From a virus: a DNA stretch of 57,755 nt. Each line of letters begins with the position of its first letter. Within the stretch, counting starts at the first letter, position 1. The stretch is from positions 1-57,755 of the IMG/VR virus record IMGVR_UViG_3300005664_000003; one strand, written 5' to 3'. The position numbers were made by a program, and so were the translations under genes. This document shows positions 1-8,768 of the stretch, piece by piece. The notes below the pieces were generated by a model. That model made no database searches. It was not told where the DNA came from and saw only the letters and a program-made list of their open reading frames with translations.

Positions 1-560
1 AGTTAGAAGATGCTAACGGCCGGAGAATCTTTGAAGAATCCAAAGTAACCAACTACAGAATAAATAAAGATGATGCAGCTCGACCCAACATCTTTTACTC
101 TAATCCTTGGATAAACCAAAGTTCAGATGGAACTACAGGTTATCCAACTGAAGAACCTAACATTATTATTAACATACAGGGAGGGGATTTAACTCCAGCT
201 CAAATATATCACACAGACTACTACACAATAAAAGGAAACATGATTCAAACTTCTTTTGAATGTGGGTACGTTAAAATGACTTACTGGGCTATTCCTACGT
301 GTGATGAAGGCTACCCCCTAATTCCGGATAATGAAAACTATAAGCAAGCCTTAGAATGGCATATTATCAGAAGATTAATAGGGTCTGGTTATGAACATAA
401 GGTGTTTACTTACAAAGAAGCAGATACGTACTTTGAACAATACGCAACAAGAGGTATGAATGAGGTTAGTTACTACTCACCTGATTCAGCAGCAAAGCTG
501 AACAGAACTATAGTGAGATTAATTCCTCCTATGTATTACGGTGAAACATTCTTTGCATAA
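1..560 (+). CDS. C-terminal part of a structural (neck/ring-type) protein, 5' end outside window
   Basis: The frame is open from base 3 to the stop at 558-560, about 185 residues, so the gene begins upstream of the window. An internal ATG at 240 is not the likely start because the reading frame continues well before it. The visible part is rich in Tyr, Asn and Thr, with no membrane segment or catalytic motif. It lies directly before small membrane genes and the muzzle-like gene, a position held by neck or ring proteins in crAss-like phages. The structural assignment is inferred from position only. Confidence 0.6.
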   Translation, partial: LEDANGRRIFEESKVTNYRINKDDAARPNIFYSNPWINQSSDGTTGYPTEEPNIIINIQGGDLTPAQIYHTDYYTIKGNMIQTSFECGYVKMTYWAIPTCDEGYPLIPDNENYKQALEWHIIRRLIGSGYEHKVFTYKEADTYFEQYATRGMNEVSYYSPDSAAKLNRTIVRLIPPMYYGETFFA

Positions 561-561
561 C

Positions 562-825
562 ATGAAACAACCTTTAAAAGAACTTAAAAGAAGATTTGAA
601 GCTCCTACTCCTTTGCGGGCTGTAAAAATCGGGCAAGCTATAAGCCACTTTGGAACAACAATACAGATGGTAGTAGCCGGATTGCAGATTAGTGAAGACA
701 TCATGAGTAAACGGGCATACTTTATTTTCGTAATTAGTCTCGCTGGCTTACAATGGCTTGGAACTACAATAACTTCATTTGCTACAGAAGACAAAGTAGA
801 AGAGATACAAAATGGACAAGTATAA
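562..825 (+). CDS. Small membrane protein, holin candidate
   Basis: This 87-residue protein starts with ATG two bases after the preceding stop. A GTG 21 bases upstream is in frame but lies inside the previous gene. Two hydrophobic stretches (about residues 27-45 and 52-70) flank a short polar turn, and the C-terminus is acidic. Size, topology and position beside two spanin-like genes fit a holin, but no family motif identifies it. It overlaps the next gene by 14 bases. Confidence 0.55.
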   Translation: MKQPLKELKRRFEAPTPLRAVKIGQAISHFGTTIQMVVAGLQISEDIMSKRAYFIFVISLAGLQWLGTTITSFATEDKVEEIQNGQV

Positions 826-1171
826 ACTACAGGTAGGAGTACTTATGTTAGCCATCATTATAGGGATGGCTTTAGGAGCTTTCTACACCGGGAAGAATAA
901 AAATAAAGAACTTCTTGAATTACAAGAGAAGCACGTAAAACAGTTAGAGAAGCAGAATAAGCAATCTTTAAAGATTATTAAAGAAAGAGAGAAGAAGATA
1001 GAGATTCTTGAAGATAGTAGTAAAAAGGATTCACTTCTTATTCTAAAGCTGGAAAAGAGCTTAGAACAGGATGGGGTAAAAGTGGAACAGAAAAGAAAAC
1101 AAGTAAAAAACCTAAGCAATGAACAAAAGAAACAATGGCTTGTGGATCGTTATTCTACTCCTTCTAACTAG
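812..1171 (+). CDS. Membrane-anchored coiled-coil protein, inner-membrane spanin-like
   Basis: The protein has 119 residues with one N-terminal membrane segment (about 8-25). A long, highly charged Lys/Glu coiled coil follows, to about residue 105. This is the layout of Rz-type inner-membrane spanins. The next gene starts inside its 3' end in another frame, as in nested spanin pairs. The role is inferred from layout and neighbours. Confidence 0.55.
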   Translation: MDKYKLQVGVLMLAIIIGMALGAFYTGKNKNKELLELQEKHVKQLEKQNKQSLKIIKEREKKIEILEDSSKKDSLLILKLEKSLEQDGVKVEQKRKQVKNLSNEQKKQWLVDRYSTPSN

Positions 1172-1508
1172 CTTAACAGCATTTAGTCAGGACTCTGTAA
1201 CATTAGACATCCGTACTGTTAACGGGATAATTGATGATCTCATTCTATTCGATGCAGCTAAAGTTGAATTGGTAAAAAAGGATTCAATTATTTTAATATA
1301 CAAGCATAAGGATGAGATTAACGCTCAACAAATAATTGAGTACAAGCTCAATGAACAAGAGTACAAAAAGGTAGTTGCTAGGAAAGACGAACTTCTAGCT
1401 TTTGAGAAAGCTAAGAATAAAGATCTCAAAAAGCAACTCAGAAGAACAAGAATCAAGGCAATTATTACTATAATAGCTATAACTACAGTAACAATAATAG
1501 CACTGTAA
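1119..1508 (+). CDS. Secreted or anchored small protein, possible spanin partner
   Basis: The protein has 129 residues. It has a clear signal peptide (hydrophobic core about 8-22, then AFSQ), a charged middle with coiled-coil character, and a C-terminal hydrophobic segment (about 111-128). The signal peptide lacks a lipobox cysteine, so it is not a standard Rz1 lipoprotein. An N-terminal export signal plus a C-terminal anchor resembles a single-protein spanin. The start is nested in the previous gene with a 53-base overlap. The stop is just before the next start. Confidence 0.5.
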   Translation: MNKRNNGLWIVILLLLTSLTAFSQDSVTLDIRTVNGIIDDLILFDAAKVELVKKDSIILIYKHKDEINAQQIIEYKLNEQEYKKVVARKDELLAFEKAKNKDLKKQLRRTRIKAIITIIAITTVTIIAL

Positions 1509-1509
1509 G

Positions 1510-4500
1510 ATGCAATTAATTAAAGGACTATACACCGATTGTGTTGAAAAGGATCAACCTCAAGGAACCTACCGATTCGCTAAGAATATGGTTGATTCTA
1601 ACATGCTTGGTAGTTTGGAAAACGAGGATGGATTCTTACAATTTGAAGAACTAACTCCCTATACTCTCATAGGAGTAATTCCGGTTAGAAATGATTTTGT
1701 AGTCTTTTCTACAGATGATACTGACTCAGAAATAGGACTTATTACAAGAACCGGGTCTACTCTCAATTATACACAAATCTATAACGATCCTGATCTCAAC
1801 TTCAGTACTTCTGCTCCTATAAAAGGAGAGTACAGAAAGGGAGCAACAGGAGGAAGGGTAGTTGCGTGGATAGACGATATTAACAGTCCAAGAATACTGG
1901 ATATAGACAACTTAAGTGATATTAACAACATCTCAGACTTAGATACTTTCCCCGACATTCAAAACCCTACACTCATCTCGCCTGTTATTAATGATACAGG
2001 AGGTAGCCTGCCTACAGGAACTCTAATACCTATAACTCAGTATAGCAGCGATGAACAACCATCTACTAGTTGGTTTGTACACGACTTTAATTTTGTTATA
2101 AATGACGATAGTAAGTCAATTGCTTTTAACCAAAACGATGGAGCTGAGCCAGGAACCATTTCAAATAAGTCTGTTACTTTTACATTAACAGGAGTTGATA
2201 CTAATTTCAGTTCGATTACTGTAGGTTACATTTCAATAATAGATGGTATAGTAAGAGCTTACAAACTACCTGAACGCACTACAAGCAGTACACTTTCTAT
2301 TACAATAACAGGAAATGAAACAGCAACTGAAGTAGCAATAGATGAGGTGCTAACTCCTACAGCTATATACAACAATGCAAAAGCTATTACTCAATTAGCA
2401 GGAAGGCTGTATTTGGGAAACCTTACTTCTCCTGACCTACCGGATCTGCAAGCTGCAGCTTTGGATATAAAGATAGACTACACTGCTTCATTAACTTCAG
2501 TAATAAGTAACACAGGAACACACAAAGATGTTCTTCCTCCAACCTTCATGCCTGGAGAAGTATATGCTTTCTACCTTGGAGTAGAATTAAAGAAAGGTGG
2601 TTGGGCATTCTACCACATTCCAGGAAGAGCTGCTGTTGGTACAGAAACACAAACTGTAACAGATGAGGGAATTACGTATAAAAGATTTCAGGTAGAAAAC
2701 ACAACCAATGCTGGAGGAGGCTACTCCAACATGGGCTACTGGGAAAATAGTAATGAAACATACCCTAACGATCCCTCATTTGTAGGTTCATTAGCCGGGG
2801 ATTTAAGAGGACTTGCAGTAAGACACCACAGATTTCCTACTGCAGGTAAATTAGCTGATACATATTCAGGATTCTCTACATTTGGAGTGAGTGCTTTACC
2901 TGTATTAGGTATTAACGTAAGTAACGTAAACATTCCAACAGAGATACAGGAAAACATTTCCAGATGGAAGATTTTCTTCGCTAAGAAAGATCCACAAAAC
3001 TCTTTGGTACAAGGAAGTGATTTACTACAATTCAGTACTTCTCCTACAGATGATCCAAACATCAGATGGTCATCAGGTGGAAATTGGAGAACAGAGTTTG
3101 AAGAAAGTGGTACAAATAGAGAAATGCCTGATGTTGAAACTGACAGTATACGTGGACACAGTTTGGACATGCTATTTAACACAGCTTCTGTCACTCCTAC
3201 CTACGCAAACTTCTTTTATAAACTAAGAAGAAAGAATCTTAATGAATCTTATTCAGGTTTCAGGAGTGAGGGTGGTACAATAACAATAGCTGGAGGTTAC
3301 ATAACAGACGGGCAAGCGAACGAAAGTTATGTGGCTTCTATGGTTGTAGATTACACTGTACCAACCCAAACCACAAGAACTAACATAACTCCATTTATCA
3401 AACGGTTAGATAACTTTAGATATGTTCCGGAAAACGCTTTGGATGATACTGTAAAAACACAGAGTTCTGAAGGAGTATTTGCAGCAACTATTAGTCCGGG
3501 ATCTTCATTCAGTAGCCTGGAATTTACAAGATTGCACATGGCCGCAGCTAATACAACAGGCCCCACTGAACAATTTGAAGAGTTTGATGGTACTTCTGAT
3601 CCGGATAACGGAAAAGAGGATACTATGTACATGCAATACTTCAGTCTTCTCTCTTCAGTCCATAACTCATTTAACTCACAAGATTTAGTTCCAACAAGAG
3701 AATACGGACAACCAACAGATACAAGTTTATCCTCTATTTACGGAGGAGATTCTTACATTTGTTACATGAGTTATTTATCAGCTGGGCCAAGAAGTACAGA
3801 TGCAGACAACATAGATGTAAAAAGAACTACCCAAGGAGTAAGAGCCTGGAAAGCGTATGTAGGTTATTCAAGATACAACTTTAACTACCGCTACCAGGAA
3901 ACAGGTAACTTATCAACTTACTACCACGGTAAGGTAGATGTAAGAACTCTATACTCTGTTATCATTGAGGATGATCCTTTTCCTAAAACAGATATTGATA
4001 TTAGATCACTCATTGATACAAATAGTCCTGTTAACCAAGTAATGTATACAGAAGATTACAACGCTTCAAATACTTATACGGTAGGAGTTATTAAACACCC
4101 CGATGTTATAAATCAGACAGAATTCCCTAACACAATTGTTTACTCTAAAGTACAGAATGAAGAATCTGAGGAATTCTCTTGGAGTGTGTTCAAAGCTGGT
4201 GATAGAGTAGTAATAGGTAGTAACAGGGGAGATATAACTAACTTGCAAGGTTTCAAGAACAAGCAGTTAATAATCCACACACAAGATAGCTTCTTCAGAA
4301 CAAGAACAGATATTCAAGTAGAAGCTCAGGAAGAAAACGTATTCTTTCAATCTTCTAACCTATTCCAGTTAGCTCCTGAAGAACCAGTACCAAACTATGC
4401 AGGAACACAACATAAGTTCGCTTGTGTTATGACTAAGTTAGGCTACGTATTTCCGGACGACAAGACAGGAAAGTATTTCTTGTATGATGGGGAACAGCTG

Positions 4501-5310
4501 CAGGAAATATCATCTAATGGAATGAGAGCTTTCTTTCGTGACTTCATGGGTGTAAATGAAGATAATCCATTCACTTCAAATGGTTATACATCGGCTTATG
4601 ATGAAAGAATGAATAGGCTTATTGTCTCTAAAAAGAACGGTGATGAATCATGGACATTAAGCTATAACCCATCTAAGAGAACCTGGACTTCTTTCCACGA
4701 TTACACTCCGGATTACATGTTCAATACGGCAGATAACAACCTATATTCAATAAAAGATAATATCTTCTACTTGAACAATCCTGTTCCGGAAGCTTCTATA
4801 CAGAAAGGCAGATACTACGGAGATACTATTTATTCATCTTACGTAGACGCTGTATTTAACCCAGAACCTGCGGAGAATAAACAATTTGCTGCTCTTGAAT
4901 GGGTATCTGAATCTTACCCTCAAGGTATGATTGAAGGACAATACAGTACTAGCTACGATTATAACACTACTTGTACCCATTTAACATTACGTTCTGCAGA
5001 CCACTGTACAGGAAGGATAAGCTTGTCAAGATACACAGAACTTGACTCATTCTACTCTACAAGTATTAGAAATGTTACCAGAACATGGTACTTCAACGAT
5101 ATTAGAGATTATGTAATAAGCCCCGGTTTCCTATTTGGTTTTTACCAGGATTTTACAATTGATCCTACAAAGCTTAATACAAACATGGAGTGGTATGACC
5201 AGCGCAAATTTACAGATAAATATGTAGTTTGCAGGTTCGAATACGATAACGTAGTTAACAACCGCTTCCTGTTACTGGAGACTAATATGATGTACAGATA
5301 TGCAAGGTAA
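1510..5310 (+). CDS. Large tail/muzzle-like structural protein
   Basis: The protein has 1,266 residues and is rich in Thr, Ser, Asn, Tyr and Asp, typical of beta-rich phage structural proteins. The N-terminus contains the phrase KGLYTDCVEKDQPQGTYR, a style seen in the long 'stabilisation' or muzzle proteins of crAss-like phages. There is no catalytic motif or membrane segment. The position between neck genes and cargo genes matches the muzzle gene of the crAss-like virion described structurally for crAss001. Family and position support a tail-vertex component; the exact name is an inference. Confidence 0.7.
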   Translation: MQLIKGLYTDCVEKDQPQGTYRFAKNMVDSNMLGSLENEDGFLQFEELTPYTLIGVIPVRNDFVVFSTDDTDSEIGLITRTGSTLNYTQIYNDPDLNFSTSAPIKGEYRKGATGGRVVAWIDDINSPRILDIDNLSDINNISDLDTFPDIQNPTLISPVINDTGGSLPTGTLIPITQYSSDEQPSTSWFVHDFNFVINDDSKSIAFNQNDGAEPGTISNKSVTFTLTGVDTNFSSITVGYISIIDGIVRAYKLPERTTSSTLSITITGNETATEVAIDEVLTPTAIYNNAKAITQLAGRLYLGNLTSPDLPDLQAAALDIKIDYTASLTSVISNTGTHKDVLPPTFMPGEVYAFYLGVELKKGGWAFYHIPGRAAVGTETQTVTDEGITYKRFQVENTTNAGGGYSNMGYWENSNETYPNDPSFVGSLAGDLRGLAVRHHRFPTAGKLADTYSGFSTFGVSALPVLGINVSNVNIPTEIQENISRWKIFFAKKDPQNSLVQGSDLLQFSTSPTDDPNIRWSSGGNWRTEFEESGTNREMPDVETDSIRGHSLDMLFNTASVTPTYANFFYKLRRKNLNESYSGFRSEGGTITIAGGYITDGQANESYVASMVVDYTVPTQTTRTNITPFIKRLDNFRYVPENALDDTVKTQSSEGVFAATISPGSSFSSLEFTRLHMAAANTTGPTEQFEEFDGTSDPDNGKEDTMYMQYFSLLSSVHNSFNSQDLVPTREYGQPTDTSLSSIYGGDSYICYMSYLSAGPRSTDADNIDVKRTTQGVRAWKAYVGYSRYNFNYRYQETGNLSTYYHGKVDVRTLYSVIIEDDPFPKTDIDIRSLIDTNSPVNQVMYTEDYNASNTYTVGVIKHPDVINQTEFPNTIVYSKVQNEESEEFSWSVFKAGDRVVIGSNRGDITNLQGFKNKQLIIHTQDSFFRTRTDIQVEAQEENVFFQSSNLFQLAPEEPVPNYAGTQHKFACVMTKLGYVFPDDKTGKYFLYDGEQLQEISSNGMRAFFRDFMGVNEDNPFTSNGYTSAYDERMNRLIVSKKNGDESWTLSYNPSKRTWTSFHDYTPDYMFNTADNNLYSIKDNIFYLNNPVPEASIQKGRYYGDTIYSSYVDAVFNPEPAENKQFAALEWVSESYPQGMIEGQYSTSYDYNTTCTHLTLRSADHCTGRISLSRYTELDSFYSTSIRNVTRTWYFNDIRDYVISPGFLFGFYQDFTIDPTKLNTNMEWYDQRKFTDKYVVCRFEYDNVVNNRFLLLETNMMYRYAR

Positions 5311-6898
5311 GAAAAAGAAGAAAAAAGCAGACGGAGGATTCTTAGACCAATACGGAAAACCTCTACAACAAGGAACTCTCCTGGCAGGAAGCCTGATCGG
5401 TGCTAATACACCAGGAGTAGGCGGAGCTGCAATTGGAGGAGCTTTAAAAGGAGCTGGAGCAGGTCTGGCGCTGGGCCCAATAGGAGCTGTTGCAGGCGGT
5501 CTGCTTGGAGGAATACTTGGAGGTAGAGCAAAACGCAAAGAACAGGAACAACTCGCTGAGATCAAAGACGAACAAAAAGGACTACAAACACTACAGTTAC
5601 AAGAGAACCTTATTTCTAATTCAGGAAGACAATTAGCTAAAGGAGGTAAGTTAAAGAATAAACTTAATCTTGTTGGGGGAGGTGATCTAAACCCAGTTTC
5701 AGAAGATGCTGTAGAAGTTGTAGCAAACAATCCAAATGCTACAGACAGTGTTGAATTAGATTCAGCTTTTGTAGATAACAACGAGATAATAGATAAAGAG
5801 AATAGAGTATTCTCTGATGACCTTACTCTACCTTCCGGTCGTTCAATTGCTAAAGAAGCTAAAAGACTGGAGAAGATGAAAAGTGATAATCCAAGATTTC
5901 TTGAATCTAACGAAAGAATAGGACAAAAGCTAGATAGCTTATTTGACTACCAGGAGGGCTTAAAGAGTGATCCAGGACCAAAGACTAAGAAAAAACCAAC
6001 TTACTCTCCAACAGGAAACTATACTGAAAGAATGCTAAATAAGTGGGACTCTGTATTACAAACTAAAGAACCTTACGGAGTAGATCGGGAAGCATACTTA
6101 GATAAAGCATACAAGAAGATAAGAAAACAAGTTGTTAGACAATTAGACGCAGAAGATATGGCTAAGGCTAAAAAACCCTCAAAAGCAGTGGGAGGAAAAT
6201 TAGATGAAAACAATCCCTACGGTACGATAGACACATTAAGACCTGATGTACAGGTTCAAAACAAGCCGTTTGACATGCAACCTCTACTTACAACTGCAGC
6301 TACTTTTGGACCAAACTTGAATAATGCTTTACTTCAAAAAAGACTAAAGGGACCAAAAGCTCCACAACTGGAAAGTGCTGTACAACTGAAAAAGATAAAT
6401 CCAAACGCTCAATTAGCTGATGTGAATAGGGCTTATAATCAAGCCAAGGAAGTTATTACTTCCAACACTAGCCAAGGTAGTAATTTAGCTTCTTCTATTG
6501 GAAACCTGATGGCTAAACGGGTAGCCGGTCAGAATCAAGTCTACGGTCAAACTAACCAGATTAATACTTCTATACAGAATCAACAAGCTGGTCTTAACCA
6601 AGGAGTGAAAGCTAGAAATGCGGGAAGAATTAATGACTTCCAGGACAGTGTTGTAAACTTCCAGAACAAGAAACTTCAATTATCCTCTGAAAACGTATCT
6701 AACTTATCAGGTAAAATACTGCAGATTGGACGGGAACGTAACCAGATGCAGCGTGATTCTGAAGCTCTTGAAATTATGAAACAAGCCTACGGGGACTCTA
6801 ATGTCCTTTCCCGCCTCAGCCCTGAAGCTATGGCAGCTTTGGAGAAATACTCCAAGCAAGGGAAGCGTAAAGGTGGAAAACTCAATATTAAGAAATAA
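5300..6898 (+). CDS. Cargo-like virion protein with glycine-rich hydrophobic N-terminus
   Basis: The 532-residue protein opens with a run of lysines. A long Gly/Ala-rich hydrophobic segment (about residues 24-75) follows, of the glycine-zipper kind expected of a membrane-inserting protein. The remainder is polar, helical and rich in Lys, Gln and Asn, ending with basic residues. Its start overlaps the previous stop by 11 bases. The position between the muzzle-like gene and the virion polymerase suggests a cargo protein ejected with the genome. Confidence 0.6.
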   Translation: MQGKKKKKKADGGFLDQYGKPLQQGTLLAGSLIGANTPGVGGAAIGGALKGAGAGLALGPIGAVAGGLLGGILGGRAKRKEQEQLAEIKDEQKGLQTLQLQENLISNSGRQLAKGGKLKNKLNLVGGGDLNPVSEDAVEVVANNPNATDSVELDSAFVDNNEIIDKENRVFSDDLTLPSGRSIAKEAKRLEKMKSDNPRFLESNERIGQKLDSLFDYQEGLKSDPGPKTKKKPTYSPTGNYTERMLNKWDSVLQTKEPYGVDREAYLDKAYKKIRKQVVRQLDAEDMAKAKKPSKAVGGKLDENNPYGTIDTLRPDVQVQNKPFDMQPLLTTAATFGPNLNNALLQKRLKGPKAPQLESAVQLKKINPNAQLADVNRAYNQAKEVITSNTSQGSNLASSIGNLMAKRVAGQNQVYGQTNQINTSIQNQQAGLNQGVKARNAGRINDFQDSVVNFQNKKLQLSSENVSNLSGKILQIGRERNQMQRDSEALEIMKQAYGDSNVLSRLSPEAMAALEKYSKQGKRKGGKLNIKK

Positions 6899-6920
6899 GC
6901 CCTAAAATTTGGTAGTATAA

Positions 6921-6977
6921 CATAAACCAGTTACCTTTACTCCTCAACTTTTGGAGTAAATACAAAACTGGTTTATG
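6921..6977 (+). promoter_or_regulatory. Two-tier RNA hairpin that buries the start codon of the next gene
   Basis: Bases 6921-6932 and 6966-6977 are perfectly complementary over 12 bp. Inside them, 6936-6943 and 6953-6960 form a perfect 8-bp stem with a 9-base loop. The last three bases of the outer stem are the ATG of the following gene (6975-6977). There is no U-run, so it is not a usual terminator. It could restrain translation, protect the mRNA end, or serve as an RNase III site. Confidence 0.65.
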
Positions 6978-8768
6978 CCTTTATCCTACAACGATTTCAA
7001 CTTAGATTCTGGTCAATATATCCCTCAATATGCAGGGGTTCCTCTGGATCAGATCAGACAAACTGCAGATACTCTATCCCAGAGACACTATCAGAACTTA
7101 GCCAATGCTAGTCAACTAGAGATTCTAGCTAACCAGATGAAGTCTAAGATGCTTCCTGGGGCAAAGAGCTACGTAGACACCCACATCACCGCTATTGATC
7201 AAGCCTTGAAAGAGATGGCTGCAGGAGGAGGAGAAAACTCCACTGCTAGAATAAACGCTCTTGCGACTACATTACAAAGTGATCAAGGAATCCTCACAGG
7301 ACTCCAACAAGCCGAAAGAGTAAACGAAGAAATTAAGTTAGAGCAAGCCCTCCTTGCTCAAGGTAAACAACCTCTTCGTAAACCGGGAGTAAGAGAAGCA
7401 ATTATGAACTCAAATGTGATTGATCCGGAAACTGGTCAGCTTACTTCAGTTTATGCTACTCCTTACCAAAGCACAGTAGAACCTTATGAAGATCCTGTTC
7501 CCCACATGGAAAACATCTGGAAAACAGTTAATCCTGATTCTATAGAAACAGCAATCAGGGCAGCAGGAGATACTACAATCTCCAAACTATTACCAGGAGC
7601 ATACCAAAACGGTCAACTCGATTTACCTCTATTCTTTGAATCTCTTACCAAAGCTGGGATCAGTCAGGGAAAGATTGATAAACTATTAGGTTCTGCTTGG
7701 TCAAGTTATAAGCTAACTCCAGCTTATAAACAGCAAAAGAATATCTTAGGAAAGTCTGATGATGAATTGAAGAAGGAATTCTATAACCAGGGATTGCTCA
7801 GAACCTTTACGAATTTAAGTAGAGATTACAAACCTACTCCAGCATGGGCTGGAAGTGATGATGGTGGTTCAGGTAAAACTACTGCTATGCAATTACCTAC
7901 TCAAGCCCCGGCTCAGATTGTAGAAAGTGAAATTCCTTACAATGAATCTACTGGAGTAGATAAAACAAAGGGAGTAGTTACAGGTACAGCTCCTATCTAC
8001 AGATTTGGAAAGGGTGCAGATATTGTAACAAGCTCTACTAAAGGTAAAGATGACGTACAACACCCTCAATATGTAAAAGACCTGAATACAGCAAAAGAAA
8101 TATTCGGTCCCAACGCTAAGATTACAGATTACACAGATCTCATCAAACAACGTGTAAGTAATCCTTGGGTTATTCCTTTTGACGCTAAACAAGCTACTGA
8201 GTTCAATAAAGAACTACAAGCTCAGTTTGCTCTTCGGGAGTATATGGATCCTCAAACAGGAGAAGTAGTCGCAGCAATAGGTAAAGATGGAGAAATGACT
8301 GATGAATTTAAAGAGCTTACTGGAGGAGATCCAAGCAAGTTTATGGTAGAGTCAGTTTATGATCCAAAAAACCACTATACAACTAACCCTGCAGGAAATG
8401 AGAAGTTTGTTAAACCTTTTGCAGTAGTAGCTGTAGATAAGGATGGTAATGCTCGTAGGTTCTTAGCAAGTCAATTACCGGGAGGATTCTACACAGATGC
8501 TGTTGACATAAACGAGAACAAAATTTATACTACTGTAAACACAAGACCCGGACAACTAACAGAATTAGCTCCTGGTATTAAGGCAAGAGAACTGTACGGT
8601 AAACAGTTAGAAAAAGCACAACAAGACTACGGCTTAACCCAAGAACAGTGGGCAAACGTAACTACACTTATAGAAGCTGAGATAAATGGAAAAACAATGT
8701 TATTCTCTTCTCCACGCCACTTAGCTTCAACATTAGCAGAACAAGGAGTACAACTTAAATTGAAATAA
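6975..8768 (+). CDS. Cargo-like virion protein
   Basis: The protein has 597 residues. It is mostly soluble and predicted helical in the first third (many Gln, Ala, Leu), with a Gly/Thr/Pro-rich middle and a mixed C-terminal domain. No enzyme motif is visible. The stop TAA shares its last base with the ATG of the giant polymerase gene, so the two are probably translated together. The position next to the virion polymerase points to an ejected internal protein. The start codon lies in a strong hairpin. Confidence 0.6.
   Translation: MPLSYNDFNLDSGQYIPQYAGVPLDQIRQTADTLSQRHYQNLANASQLEILANQMKSKMLPGAKSYVDTHITAIDQALKEMAAGGGENSTARINALATTLQSDQGILTGLQQAERVNEEIKLEQALLAQGKQPLRKPGVREAIMNSNVIDPETGQLTSVYATPYQSTVEPYEDPVPHMENIWKTVNPDSIETAIRAAGDTTISKLLPGAYQNGQLDLPLFFESLTKAGISQGKIDKLLGSAWSSYKLTPAYKQQKNILGKSDDELKKEFYNQGLLRTFTNLSRDYKPTPAWAGSDDGGSGKTTAMQLPTQAPAQIVESEIPYNESTGVDKTKGVVTGTAPIYRFGKGADIVTSSTKGKDDVQHPQYVKDLNTAKEIFGPNAKITDYTDLIKQRVSNPWVIPFDAKQATEFNKELQAQFALREYMDPQTGEVVAAIGKDGEMTDEFKELTGGDPSKFMVESVYDPKNHYTTNPAGNEKFVKPFAVVAVDKDGNARRFLASQLPGGFYTDAVDINENKIYTTVNTRPGQLTELAPGIKARELYGKQLEKAQQDYGLTQEQWANVTTLIEAEINGKTMLFSSPRHLASTLAEQGVQLKLK

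Noticed and set aside
240-560. Complete 106-residue gene starting at 240
   Set aside because: The same frame is open without a stop back to the window edge, so the ATG at 240 is internal to a larger truncated gene.
5232-5246. tRNA T-loop (GGTTCGAATAC) on the plus strand
   Set aside because: It lies inside the coding sequence of the muzzle-like protein, with no T stem or acceptor around it.
5272-5781. Antisense gene of 169 residues
   Set aside because: Its Pro/Ala/Cys-rich product is the shadow of the Gly-rich codons of the cargo-like gene on the plus strand.
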